A stretch of 64,000 nt of DNA from Sipunculus nudus (Eukaryota; Annelida; Sipuncula; Golfingiida; Sipunculidae), in the NCBI GenBank assembly GCA_026874595.1, contig CM049306.1, forward strand, positions 73,841,642-73,905,641, given 5' to 3'. The translations under genes and the position numbers were made by a program. Below, piece by piece: positions 1 through 12,713 of this stretch; the stretch's first letter is position 1, and each line of letters begins with the position of its first letter. The notes under the pieces were generated by a model. That model saw only the letters and a list, made by a program, of their open reading frames with translations. It ran no database searches and was not told the DNA's origin.

Positions 1-599
1 CCATGCCACATAAATTTTTTTTTTCAGGAGAGATTATATGAGAGAAACATGACATAAACATAATGACTGGCCTTCCAGTTCTACTGTTGGGCTAAACCTT
101 TGGCTGATGGCTTATTATGAGGTTTTTGTCTGATACTGTGGTTTGGTACAGATGTGGAGCTCCATCACTCTTGGCTGACAGCCATACAGATATCCCTGTA
201 CCTCCCCTCAGAAAACAGGGTTTCACATTAACATACACCTGTGTGCCTAGGGTCCACTGTGTAATTTCCTTGAATATTATGGATGGGCAATGAAATTCTG
301 ACATTTTGACTGTCAGGTCATGTCAGATGAGCTGATCAGCTGTCATTGAGGGTGCTCATTCAGAAATTAATGATGTTTATGCCATAGCCACTTTGTACCT
401 ACTTAATATCAGGTTCTGTGCTATTTTTGTGTTAATCACTCATAGCCTAAGCTTTAATAAAAAATAATAAGCAATAGATGTGATTTTTTAATCTATTATA
501 TTCAAAGTCAATCTAAGGAAAGTTCCAGCATGAACACCACAGACCTGTTTTGTACTTTAAAGCCCAGTAGTAATCTGGCTAATTTGTTTTTCAAGCCAG

Positions 600-1600
600 T
601 GATGTAGTGCTCGAGTTCAGATTTGGACTTGAGTTCCGACTCGAGTCCACTTTTAAGTTACCAAGACTTAGACTTGGACTTGAGGGTTATGGACTTGGAC
701 TTGTACTTGGACTAAGGTGCAAGGACCAGAGAAATCAAACCAAGCCCATCTCAGGTCCAATTGAAAAAGAACTCTGCCAATTTTAATTTAGAATTATTTG
801 CCTGTGTGAACTAACATGAAAACATTACAAAATAATAACATTACATATACCAGGCTATGCTCAGCATTGGGAGCTTTAAAGGGACATAATCAGGAGCAAT
901 ATTATGCCTATTCTTTCACACTATCAGTTCAGTTAAGCTTTATACAAAAGTTTACCAGCAAAACCATCCCAACACACAGTCTCAGTACTTAGCATATGGT
1001 TGTGTAACACCTTGTTATGGGGCTGTGTGTTGGTAAACACAGTCCAAGTGTGTCTGTTTACTATAAAAGGGCCTCATGACCTGAGTTCCACTAGTGAGCC
1101 GTAACAGGAAATGTTTCAGCCAGCGGAAACATGTATTACATTTTTTGGTCCAAGTCAATCAGGGCATCTCCTGATTGACACATGTTGTGGCCCGGGGATG
1201 CACGCGCTGTGTTCATATTGTTGCATGTGATCACGCCCTGTCCACTGTTTTTAACACTTGTTTACAGGAGTAAGCAAATGGTTTCAGGGCAATATTTTGA
1301 CAAGTACAAATTTATTAAAAGGGAAGAAGCTATATTTTTTGTTAATTCAACATGATTACAGGTTATTGGGCTTTTAAATGTAGTTTACCATTATAGTAAA
1401 AATGTGTGAGCTAATTTAAAAATGTACATGGTAATCTGAAGTTTCCATTTCAAATTGCTTTGTAAGGGTATTTGTATTGGACTTGGGTTCCAGATAAATG
1501 ACTAGGTCTCGAAGAAGGTGGACTTTGACTCAAACCTCAAGGACACGAGAGACCTTTACTCAGACTTGCACTCTGAATCCAAGACATCCACAGGCACAAA
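600..1600. repeat. GGACTTG-rich dispersed repeat, edges uncertain
   Basis: Positions 605-720 carry many copies of GGACTTG/GACTCGAG-type words (CTCGAGTTC, GACTTGAGTTCC, GACTCGAGTCC). A looser set of related words (GGACTTGGGTTCC, ACTCAGACTTGCACTC) recurs at 1478-1590. This looks like the two ends of one old mobile element. I cannot fix its superfamily or borders. Confidence 0.4.
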
Positions 1601-3828
1601 GCTTGTATATTCAGATGTAGGCTAAGATATGTCAAGTTTCAAGCTTAGTTTAAATTTGATCGTTTTAATGGATCTCCAGATGTATAGTGTTATATAACAA
1701 GGTTTAAATAACAAAAAAAATACTTTTTATGAAAGAAACCTTTGAATGGCATAAATAAATTTCCCTGTCACATAAGGTTTATGATTTATAAAGCAATATT
1801 TCCGTTACATAAAAGACAAGTTACCCTTACCCATGAGGGTCTATGGAGTTTTTCATAGGTAGAACTAGCTGGTGTGTGTAATTTGTAACTCTGTTCAACC
1901 TGATCAACAAGTATCTTCTGGTGTTCTGAATACATATTGTCCAGTGTAAGGTACTGGCTAAACTTAGGACCACAATTCAGCTGGAAGGCCTTACTGAGCT
2001 TACCCTTTGAGTTACTGAAGGTGGCTGTACAGCTGATATAAAATGATTTGGAACAGAAAGATTATATATGATACAAATAATAAGATTACTGAGGTAAAAA
2101 ATAAGTTATGAATGGTGTTTAAGAGAGATGAATTTTAAGGAGTAAAAACTGTGCACAGTGTAATAAATAAGTCATTGCTCTAAAAAGTAAAATGACAGTT
2201 GTTATATATCTCTGAGGAATATTTTCCCAAATGCCAAGTTGCAAATGTCTGAAATGCCGCTCAGTCACTCTTACTTAATTTTATGAATCAACACACTTGC
2301 AAGTAAAATGTCATTTGAAAAAAATTTAAAGATTGGATTGAATTTGAATGGACAAAAGATGGCTTTGAATTGATTCATATTTCATCCCAACACAGTAATT
2401 TGAATGGAATTGAAATTGAAGTTTCATTAAAAATTATTGAACTAAATGATTTATGATTGAAAATTTGGAACTGATTCTAGGTTTGTCAAGAGGCTGTACT
2501 GAATATGAAGAATAGGGGAATATGTCAGGGATGACAGTTAAATTCAAAGGTATGGTAGACAAGTAATACACAGGCTTGTGGACAAGTAACAGACTTGATA
2601 TGTACCATCACATTACATCTACCTGGGTAAAACTGCTTCAGTGCTGTACTAGCCTGTAGTGTAAACCTATAGCAAGGCTCCAGTGTCTGTTTGCTGATTA
2701 CAGTTATAGATATATTCAAATGACCTCAGCCATAAGTTAGGTGGCTGGAAGGAGAGAACTGTTTAAAAAAATTAAGTTTATTATAAAAAATTCACTTGTT
2801 GGATTACTGTTAGACATAGAGGAATAATTGACATTAATCATTACAAAAACTGAGGAAAGAGAAAAATGGTTAGGGTTTAAACTTTTATCCATTGTGGGTG
2901 AAGTAGATATCAAAATTATCATGTTCAGAGATTAATCATATAAAAGAAAATGTGAGATACAAATACATAAGAAAAGTGAGATAAAATATTTGTGGTAGAA
3001 GCCTGGCCCACAAGGTGTACCTGATGTGCTGATGTTTACAGAGGGAGATTTGATGTGGTGTATTAGTCACATTATGAATGACTTTTTTGGGTTCTTGGTG
3101 CTTGGCCAGGGCCTGACTCAGGGAAATTATCATGAGATGTTTTTAATTTGTGTGCACACCTGTTGATTTGTGGCTTTTTGTCATGACAAGGCAGTATTTC
3201 ACCATTATCTCAGATCATTACCTGTAGATTGCTAATTTCCTGTGTCTTCATTGAAGGACATTAATTTAGAGGTTCCATGTCAGATTATCTAAAAAAAACT
3301 TAAACTGCCTTCAGGTTTTAAATATTTATTTTTAATATAAATTTCTTTGAACAGAAAATATTTCCAAGTTATTAAGTGTTTATGAAAATGATGTGATATT
3401 AAAATAAAAGAAAAATGGTGTTATGTATGGTTAATTGATTGTAATTTATCTGGAGATTTCATTATCAAGGGGGGGGGGGAGCCAAATTTACTGCTTAGTT
3501 GTTTCTCTGGAAAAAATATTGAAAAATAAATGTCAGTAGAACCTGATTTTTAGGGTGTAAGACAAAGGAAAAGTAAAACCTACGGATATATAATGGAGAT
3601 ATCTGAAAGGGTATGAAACACTTACCAGTATAAATATATCTTTTGTATATTTTATATATACTTTTTATGAATAAATGTATTTAGTATGGCAGTTCCAGTG
3701 TCTGTGGTATTGGTTTCTTATTATGTTTAACTTTAATGTATAAGTCTATATATGATATCATTAGCTTTTTTGTTGCATATTCTGAAGTGGATTTAAAAAT
3801 TTAGCAAATAACTTTTTAAAGTCACTCA

Positions 3829-4221
3829 TTGTTGGAAAAAGACAATGATTCAGATTTATTTGTGCTCTTTGACATGGGAAGCCTAGTGGCAAGTAACAGG
3901 ATAAGCAGGCATATAGATGAATTGTCTAGAAAACGGGAGCTCATTACAGAATCTGCAATTCATGAGCATCAGACAGTCACAGAATCTCTAAAGTTACAGG
4001 CACACGGTGGTATAGACGACTTAGTTGTAAACGACATGCATCAGCAGTTGCTAATGCTGCACTATGGTTGCTGCGTTTATGACAGTGTTATAGTGCAGCA
4101 GCCATTGTTGACTGGAGTGCATGTTAAGTTGGTGTTTTGTGCATATGAAAAGGTAAAGGGGTACTTTGTGACTCATATCTCTACAGCTGATCAGCTTTAC
4201 ATAGCCTTGCAGTTCTTTTGA
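3829..4221 (+). other. Unrecognised 130-codon ORF, possibly a gene fragment
   Basis: Opens at a TTG rather than an ATG and is the longest + strand ORF outside the SLMAP exons. Its composition looks protein-like (SRHIDELSRKRELITESAIH) and it ends KGYFVTHISTADQLYIALQF, which faintly recalls the start of a Tudor domain. No splice sites or neighbours were found to support a gene. It may be a retrocopy or exon fragment, or simply chance. Confidence 0.25.
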
Positions 4222-6590
4222 AGGCCCATCTGACCTCCTTGCCCTGGTTACTGCAGTTTTATTGGTGGCAGGGAATCTGAACATGGGGATTAGGTTATGG
4301 TGAAGAATAAAACACAGTATGACGTGATATACCCTTCCATAGTGGGTTTGACAATAAGTCACACCTTGCCTCTTTGAATTAAATGTGTTAGAAGTGGGCA
4401 TGTCTTTGCAAACGTTTTTGAATTAATCAATGAAATAGAGGGGAATTTGTTCTGTGTTCAAGTCTTCTCAAAATAATCAATGGTTGGGAAATCAGAGCTG
4501 CATATTGAGGGTGAAACAATGCATCGGATTATTGATGCATTGATTTGCAACCCCTCCATTAAATTGTAATTGATTCATAACCTCTGAATCAATATGTTTC
4601 AATTAAGTTCCATCCCAAAACCCTCCAGGAGCTGTTAATATTGATGGAGTGCACACAAAATTCAAGACTGTATTGTTCATATGCTCAAGATCCAGTTTGT
4701 ATGTTCACAGGTAAACTATTCCGCTCGCACAGAAACATAAATGGTGGGCAAGCTGCACTGTTCCTTTACTTGCTTAAATTCACTTACATCTATTTGTTAT
4801 ATTTAAAAGATAGTTGAAAATTTACTACCGAAGTAATATTTGATTTAAGAATTCAGTTTAAGGTAAAGAATCAATTAAATGAAATGATTCAAAGACCCCT
4901 CACAGTTCACAGGCCTGCTGACTATGAAAAGCTTTCTCTTGTGACATGTAAGTTCCACTTATTACTGATAAACTTACCAGAGCCAAGCTTTTAAAAAGTC
5001 CAATGAAACTTAATGTTTTGGGGCCTTTACAACTGAAAATAATCAGTGTTATCATTATACTTTCATCCTCATTCAGTGGACTGTACCACTGATAGACTGT
5101 AGACCTACCCTTAAAAAATGTGAAAGTGATTTCTGCATATTCCTGCAGTTTTAAAAAATTGATAAATATAGACTATGTCCTACCAAGGGGCGCCCATTAG
5201 ATTTTGTTAATAATTATGAAATGCAAATATTAATGCCCAGTGTGTATCAGTAGCAGAAAAATATGTGAATTTTGTGACTTTCAGGATGTTTTCTCGTGAA
5301 GTGACAGGTAAGATGGCTTCTTTCAACTGATGATGTATTTCATCATATTTATGATACCAGTTTTTATCATCATCCAATCAGTGTCTGTCAAAAAGTGTCT
5401 TGGATCCTGTCACTTCAGTCAATATGTGGTGACAAAAGTACTGTTTTACTCAAATTCACTGCAGGAATGTTGGTGGTTTCCTAAAAATAATTACTGGAGT
5501 ACCTGGTTGATTTACTGACAAGTAAATTTTAAAGATAAATTGACTTTTGAATTAGATATAGCAAAAATCCCTTTAGTGTTCATATGCTGTTTCCTGAAAT
5601 CAGTGTTTGAAAATTATTTTCTTTGTTTCATACATACAGAGGTATATGCACTAGTTTTTGTAAAAGAGAATGGCATATTCATAATTGATAAGGTGAAGCC
5701 CCTAGGTAGCCAGGAATAACCTGTATTCATCACACCGACCCAGGTACATGAAAGCTGCATGTTAGGGATATCCTCGTAATCAATATCAGTTTGTCCATGC
5801 TTCAGGCAGACTGTTTGTGTTGTCCAAAGAAACGCAACCCTTCCACAACATGACTTTTATCTGATAATCCTCATATGTCATGTATTTATAGGAAATAGCC
5901 CATATTAGGTTATTTATAAGTCTGCTGGTTGCAGTTTGTTATGTTACTTGGTGGTAACCAAGCATTTCCAGAAAACATGGAAGAACCACTAGCTGTATCT
6001 TACACAAATATTCAGGGATGCTGTTTTTGTGCACCTCTACCGCAATAGAAACTGACCCACAATAGAAACTGACCTTTTAGCTTCTCTGAATCTAATAAGA
6101 GAACTGCTCATTACTTTAGGGTGTTATAGTTTCACATCCTCGGGGGTTCTCATATGACCATGACATATAATTGGTGACCTGACCCATCCATTACCACAGT
6201 GCAGCATCTAATTGTTGTCATTTAGTGGTTCATCTCTTCCCCCCCCCCCCCCAATTATATAAGCTGTAGAAGGATGGATTTTGACTGCATGATTCCTATT
6301 TTTTATGCAAAAATATAAACTTAATCATACTATTGTAAGGCAAAAAAAATAAAAGGTATGGTTCTCAGGAATAGCCCAAGTCAATTTTAACCCAAGCAAC
6401 AAAAATTTTTATTTTAATACAACTTTGATAAGATTTCCTTTGTTATGTAGTGCCTTTACCTGTTTAGCAAAAAAAGTCTGTTATTTTCATGCTTTTCCCT
6501 GATCATATGACATTTTTATCGAAACAAAAGGTACAAAAATAAAATAACGCCCACACTGATTTCTGAAAAAAAAGTGCCTGAAAGCTATAC

Positions 6591-6591
6591 C

Positions 6592-6620
<29 letters not shown>
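6591..6620. repeat. T10/G20 homopolymer junction
   Basis: Ten T followed by twenty G. Other homopolymer tracts lie at about 3471-3479 (G), 6240-6252 (C), 21226-21245 (C), 31768-31782 (C), 44772-44786 (G-rich) and 47004-47020 (G). Confidence 0.9.
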
Positions 6621-6625
<5 letters not shown>

Positions 6626-8899
6626 GTCAACATTTTGTTCTCAGAATAAAATGTTATAAAATTAATACATGATAATCATTTATGATATTACTTGATATAT
6701 GAGTAACTTGTGATTCTCTGCATATGAAATTATAACAGCATGAAAAGCTCTCTTGAGCAGTACAGGTACAGACTTTTTGATGTGACCACTCCTGAAACTG
6801 GATACATTCATATATAAACTCCAGAGGTTGTCACATTTGGTTAATCATTTTACAGAGCAGAAATCAGTCAGCGTTTGAGGGGTTTTGCTGGTGCAGCAGG
6901 CCTGGCAGGATGCATTCTCTTTCCCATAGGATGACAAACCCCATCAAACAGCATTAGCTCTGTTGTTGTGGACCAACAGCAGAGCTATATAAAACCTGAA
7001 ACAGCCTCACAAGAACCTGATTGTTAGGTGAATGTGCCCGGCAGGAGGCTGTCAACCCACATCCATCAAACGATGCACTGAATGACAAGTACAGAAAGTG
7101 TAACACTACCGACCAGTAGGATTAAGGCAGGTTTACACCATGGTGCTCCACACTTGCTCACGCTCCACTGGAGACTGTGGTAATCTCCACAAGAGGGATC
7201 TTGCTGCTGATCCACTTGAATATTATTGACAAATTGTGTGGACTTTCTGAAGAGCCTCCTATTTGAGCTCAGCTGTGTAGAGACTCTCACAGCCAGTGTA
7301 GATACAAAAGAATGCCTACCATGGCAAAATTGAACCAGTTTAATAAAAGAGGATAGGACTGGTAATAGAATACACAAGCAATCAGCATCCTCCTCTTCTT
7401 ACTCCTCATCTTTATGAACCCCACAAAACAGCAGAATTTAACACTGTTAGATAGGCTTCATGCAACTCAGTGTCTGCCTGTCTCCTTATTTATGAATGAA
7501 TATAATGGTTAATACACAACTCAGTAGGCATTTAAATTTGACAGACAGGGCTTGCTTTGAGCCAATATTAATGGCAGTCTTACAGAAAAGTGCACTGCAA
7601 TTATCAACCTTCTTAGTGCAGTGATTTCACTCTACTCACCTGGTAATTTATGAGGTGTATAGTGAGGCTATAACGCTAAATAAAACATGAATGTACAAAA
7701 CAAAACATAATCCCATCTCACTGGTGATCAGCATCATTTCTCATCCCTCCTTACTTAACTGTCAATCAGGTAAGACATTGGAAGACCTGCTTGTATGCGG
7801 AGATAGCCTGAGAGATTCTCTGCAGTTTTCATTATATATTGATAATGCTGCCATTTTGATGCCTCAATACACTTTCTTCTGTTGTAGGGTGTATGGGTGT
7901 GTTTGTTGCATCAACTTAGAAATGTACAATAATAGCGCCATTTTACACAGGAGACCTGTAGAGGGATTTAGTAGGGCAGTAGGGGATTTGGACTGGTTGT
8001 ACAGGATATGTTCAACAAATACCTTTCCCTTACACTAGCCAAACTGCTCTCACTATATGTACTACCTATCTTGGATGCATGTAAAACAGGAAACGCTTCT
8101 TCCTCACACAGGTAACCTGGGGCTTGTTTAGATGGCCAGGGATATAAAATCAGCCTTGCCTGGAGCTGGTCAAGATTAGAGTGCGCCTCTACCTGGTTGC
8201 AGTGTGCACTTCATTAAATATTTGCTGCTGAAAGCTAATTATAGGTACTCAGGGAAAAGGGGTGTGACCCCTACAAGAACGAGACTGTTTAGGGGCTATT
8301 GTAGTACTGTAGCTGTATGATTGATCACAAAATGTGTTTGCAAGTGGCATGCCTTTTAAACTGTTTAATTTTCTAGGCAGGTAATTTTTGGTTAATTTGA
8401 TTGACATCCAAAGTTTTGTATGTTTAGTAATTGTATTGCATCTATGTGAATTGGCAGTGCTAGAATATTCTTGAATATTCATATGGGCTAGGTTATTGGC
8501 TCATGATCTGATTCCATGGATTGAACCAACTGAAACCTTGGATCTTTGCCATTAATTTATTAATATTTAGTTGAATTTATATTTATAAATGTGTTCATTT
8601 ACTACAAACTACCTGTCATAACATATAGCCCAAGCAGTTGTTTCAGGCACTTTGTCATTCAGTTTGCAATGGTCAGCTAGCCATGCATGTGCAGTATTGC
8701 ATTACTAATGGTTCTAGAGAGCACATTCCTGTGGCCAAGGCCTTGGTCAGGGGTTTCTGTGATGAACCGGTTGAAAGAGTGACTCCTTTCATCCATACCT
8801 GGCACCTATACCTTCAGAGCATTTTTATTATGCCCCCGCCACAAAGTGGCCGGGGCATATAGTTTTACCCATGTCCGTCATTCCGTCCTTCCGTCCTTC

Positions 8900-9640
8900 C
8901 GAAATCAAACAGTTGTACGGACTGTTTTTCGCAATGCCTGCAGATGTTGGCTTGATTTTTGGTGTGTGGGCAGATAATGACCAGTTACAGATCAAGTTCG
9001 CGTTTCGTCCCGGTTGACCTACTTTTGACTGTTTTACGGCTCCTAAACTTAGAAAATTTCATGAAAAATAGAAATTTGCATGACAAATACACATGTACGG
9101 ACTTTTTTTCGCAATGCCTGCAGATATTGGCCTGATTTTTGGTTTGAGGGCAGATAATGACCAGTTACAGATCGAGTTCGTGTTTCGTCCCGGTTGACCT
9201 ACTTTTGACCGTTTTACGGCTCCTTAACTTAGAAAATTTCATGAAAAATAGAAATTTTCATGACAAATACACATGTACGGACTTTTTTTGGCAATGCTTG
9301 CAGATATTGGCCTGATTTTGGGTGTGTATGCAGATATTGACCAGTTACAGATTGAGTTCGCGTTTCCTCCCGGTTGACCTACTTTTGACCGTTTTACGGC
9401 TCCTTAACTTAGAAAATTTCATGAAAAATAGAAATTTTCATGACAAATACACATGTACGGACTTTTTTTCGCAATGCCTGCAGATATTGGCCTGATTTTT
9501 GGTGTGTATGCAGATATTGTCCAGTTACAGATCAAGTTCGCGTTTCCTCCCCGTTGACCTACTTTTGACCATTTACGGCTCCTTAACATAGAAAATTTCA
9601 TGAAAAAATATAAATTTTCATGACAAATGTACATGTACAG
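8900..9640. repeat. Tandem repeat, about 180 bp x 4
   Basis: The phrase CGCAATGCCTGCAGAT recurs with small changes at about 8931, 9111, 9291 and 9471, a constant 180-bp spacing. Each unit also carries a GTTGACCTACTTTTGAC block and an AAAATTTCATGAAAAAT block. The copies are close to identical. Confidence 0.9.
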
Positions 9641-10040
9641 CCGTTTTTATCCCTCAGCTTATAGGCTGATGGGCTATTGTCGTCACCCAAGCTGTCCGTC
9701 TATCCGTCCATCTGTCTGTCGGGTGTCCGTCCGTCCCTCCGTTCCGCATCTGTTAACTTTTACCTTGTGAGCGGGATATCTCTAAAAGGAATCACCGTTG
9801 GAATTTTATTTCATCAGTGAAGATGTATATCGATAAAATCTTGGTCAAGTTCGAAGATGGGTGACCTTGACCCATTTTTCTACATTTTAGAGCTGATTAT
9901 AGAAAAACACTCAGAAGCTTATATCTCAGGAACCATTGTGTGGATTTTCACAAAACTTACTATGATCATTGGGACTGATGGTCTGTAAGTGCTGCACAAT
10001 TTTGGTGGCGTCACCTGCAATTTCTGATTTTTTTATGAAA

Positions 10041-10488
10041 TTTTATCGGATTTTTCAATTTTGGCCTTTGTGCGGGATATCTCCAAAGGTACTTCATTAC
10101 TTCAGTGCTTTTGCATCATATTTACAAAATCTTGGTCAGGTTCAAAGATGGGTGGTCTTGACCTACTTTTCAAGGTCACAGAGCTTAGTATAGAAAAAAA
10201 ACTTAGGGTGGATTGTTATAAAACATGGTACATACCTCTCCAATTTAAATTTATTTATAACTGATTTTATCGGATTTTTCAATTTTGGCCTTTGTGCAGG
10301 ATATCTCCAAAGGTACTTCATTACTTCAGTGCTTTTGCATCATATTTACAAAATCTTGGTCAGGTTCAAAGATGGGTGGTCTTGACCTACTTTTCAAGGT
10401 CACAGAGCTTAGTATAGAAAAAAAACTTAGGGTGGATTGTTATAAAACATGGTACATACCTCTCCAATTTAAATTTATTTATAACTGA
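10041..10488. repeat. Near-perfect 224-bp tandem duplication
   Basis: 10041-10264 and 10265-10488 both run from TTTTATCGGATTTTTC to TTATTTATAACTGA. I see a single difference (GCGGGATAT versus GCAGGATAT). Both contain the same 67-codon open frame by duplication. That frame is not a gene: 224 is not a multiple of three and the sequence is repeat material. Confidence 0.93.
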
Positions 10489-12131
10489 TTACCAGCTTTT
10501 GCTAATATTCTAGTTTCGTAATGCAATGCTTACAGATACTGGCCCAATGTTTGGTCTGTGGGCGCATGATGACCACTTACAGGTCGAGTTCACGTTTCGT
10601 CCCAGTTAACCTATTTTTGACCATATGACAGATACTGGACATAGAAAATTTCATGAAAGACAGAAATTTTTATGAAAAATGCACATGTATGGACTTTTTT
10701 TCACAATGCCTGCATACTGGCCTGATTTTTCGTGTGTTCCTTGATAATGACCCGTTACAGATCGAGTTTGCATTTTGCCCTTCTTGACCTACTTTTGACC
10801 ATACAACACCTCCTGAACTTACAAAATTTAACAAATGTTTCTAATTTGCCCCAGGCGGGGGCATTCGTGTCGTACCGACACATCTAGTGTTTTTGTGCAT
10901 GAGTTTTAACACTGCTACTGCCCAGAGGTGGGAGGTTTGAGTTAACAACTTCAGGGTGCTGAGTTCCATTATTCATTTTCAGTTTGTGTAGTCTATGAGC
11001 CAGCGGGGATGAGACCAGGGGATGGGGAGGTTTTCCAAACAATCAGCAGCACTGGTGACCCACTGACCGTGGCTGATTGGGGTTAACGGACACCAGAACA
11101 GCTTTTGTCCATGGAACTGTTCTTGGGGTCACATTGTGTAACAGCATTGTCCCGAAAGTGGAGCTGATACTGTTATAAAATTGTCTGCTTTTAAAGGAAA
11201 GCTTAATTTACATAACACCTTTAATTTTGTCACTCAAAATGAAAAGTTTAAAAAGGCAGTATATGATACAACATATGGATAACAGGAATTTTTTTTTTTA
11301 CTTTTTCTTCTACAAAATGCTGATTTTCAGCTGACATTTGGACTGAAAAGGTCTTTATCATCCAAATTTTATTTTATTTATTCTTCACCAGGTGCTTAGA
11401 GTGATAGTAATCATCAAATTTTCTAGAACGAATGGAGCATGTAAGATTCTTTACAGTGTGATATATCAGAGCCGAGCCATTTATTACAGTTTCTGTGTAA
11501 TAGCTGCTGAATGTAATATCAGGAAGGTGTCTCAACCGTTGATATATTACGGCTGTTCTAGCCAGTGATACTGTTAGGCTGAGATGATATCGGCAGACTG
11601 AGTTATGCTAACCTTTAAGAGGTCAGCAGGCCTGTTGAGGCTGATTCAAGCTAGCCCTGATCTGCTAGTCCAGTCTGTACCCGTCCCCACATGCTTAAGC
11701 CTGTATCTGTCTTCTCTCCTCCCATGACTGCCATAATGTCATGCACAAAGTCAATAGCTGAGCCACAGATTTATTGATTACTGCTATTGGAGTGTGCCAG
11801 AGTCTGGTGTGTGTGTGAACTACGGGCAGAAGTGATACCACTGGGGAACTGATGAAGAGTCTTGATAATTGACTGTTCTATCTTCTTGTAGATATTGTAA
11901 AAGAGGACAGGCCCTGGAGCAATACAAACTCAGTTTGCCCAATATTGGTGACTCTGACTGACTACAGTTAACTGAATTCTTGTTTGATATTTGATAACAC
12001 AACCTTTCTGTAGGTCTGTTAGTAAGATTGCGCATGTCTATTACACCTGTGACCTGTTAATGGTCCTAAATGGTGTCTTTGTTAGTCAGGATTTTACACT
12101 TTGCTTACATGGTTCAGCCTACTAGTATGTA

Positions 12132-12293
12132 CAGTGGAACCTGTCTTTTAAGACCAAGTGTCTATTAAGACCACCCTTGGTTGAACCATAAGCATTCACA
12201 TTAGTTAGAATTGACCTGTCTAATAAGACCACCTGTGATTTAAGACGACTTTTAGCCAGTCCCATGGGTGGTCTCATACTACAGGTTTCACTG
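12132..12293. mobile_element. 162-bp TA-flanked MITE, CAGTGGAACC family
   Basis: The ends are TA-CAGTGGAACCTGT and ACAGGTTTCACTG-TA, so the inverted ends carry one mismatch and are flanked by TA, as in Tc1/mariner-type elements. The interior has several AAGACCACC words. A related element lies at 59119-59294. Confidence 0.8.
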
Positions 12294-12565
12294 TAGTTGA
12301 TTGGAAGCTCAGATATGATCTCAACCATTGTAAATTTCACCTGAAGCATATTATGAATGAGGCACAAATTGAAGTGATCATAATTATTGGCCAAAATCTT
12401 TACTGGACCATTCAAGCCAGAATAATTTTAAATTTCCAACTTATCATAAATTTGATTAAACTCCAGGCTGAATGGAATTTTCATTCACTCATACTATGAT
12501 CACAGGCAAGACAGGAACACATACACAATTCGCTAATTATTTGTGTATTTTCTTTTGTGTTTCAG

Positions 12566-12713
12566 TTCTACCTGCAGGACACAAAAAGCAGCAATGGAAC
12601 CTTTATCAACAACCAGCGACTCAGTAAGGGTTCGGAGGAGAGCCCGCCCCGTGAAATCTATTCGGGCGATGTGGTGCAGTTTGGGGTGGACGTGATGGAG
12701 AACTCGCGGCGGG
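12566..12713 (+). CDS. SLMAP: SLMAP exon: second half of FHA domain
   Basis: The acceptor is ttcag before 12566 and the donor is GTAAGG at 12714; 148 bp, entering in phase 0 and leaving in phase 1. It reads [20 protein letters not shown], then [20 protein letters not shown] and [14 protein letters not shown] at about 12587-12604 is the conserved FHA loop that contacts the phosphopeptide, and NQRL follows as in vertebrate SLMAP. Local base composition is clearly more GC-rich than the flanking intron. The preceding exon (family motif like SRNHALVW) was not found in the upstream 12.5 kb. Confidence 0.97.

Larger units (their letters stand above)
1..8828. other. Upstream noncoding stretch, probably intron
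   Basis: AT-rich DNA with no exon I can support. It holds a GGACTTG-rich segment, homopolymer tracts and one 130-codon ORF, each listed separately. Because the first visible SLMAP exon starts in mid-domain, at least part of this stretch should be intron of that gene if the missing exons lie further left. Confidence 0.6.
8829..10888. mobile_element. Dispersed element with terminal hairpins and internal 180-bp repeats
   Basis: The left end 8829-8859 is a hairpin: TATGCCCCCGCCAC, loop AAA, GTGGCCGGGGCATA, one mismatch in 14. The right end carries GGCGGGGGCAT (10855-10865), the reverse complement of the left start, then a perfect GTGTCG-TAC-CGACAC hairpin and CACATCTAGT. Inside are four copies of a roughly 180-bp unit (8900-9640) and two diverged copies (10500-10850). 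Between them sits unrelated TCCG-rich sequence (9645-10490), probably a nested insertion. No transposase was seen. The general type is common in bivalve genomes (from memory); the superfamily is uncertain. Confidence 0.7.

Noticed and set aside
7066-7377. 103-codon - strand ORF
   Set aside because: No motif, family resemblance or splice context; expected by chance in a window this size.
7691-7769. Missing upstream FHA exon ending in the strong donor CAG/GTAAGA at 7770
   Set aside because: The frame reads SHPSLLNCQSG and similar, with none of the expected SRNHALVW or GR motifs, and the phase does not match.
10061-10488. Two near-identical 67-codon ORFs as a duplicated gene
   Set aside because: They are the same frame of a 224-bp tandem duplication of repeat DNA.
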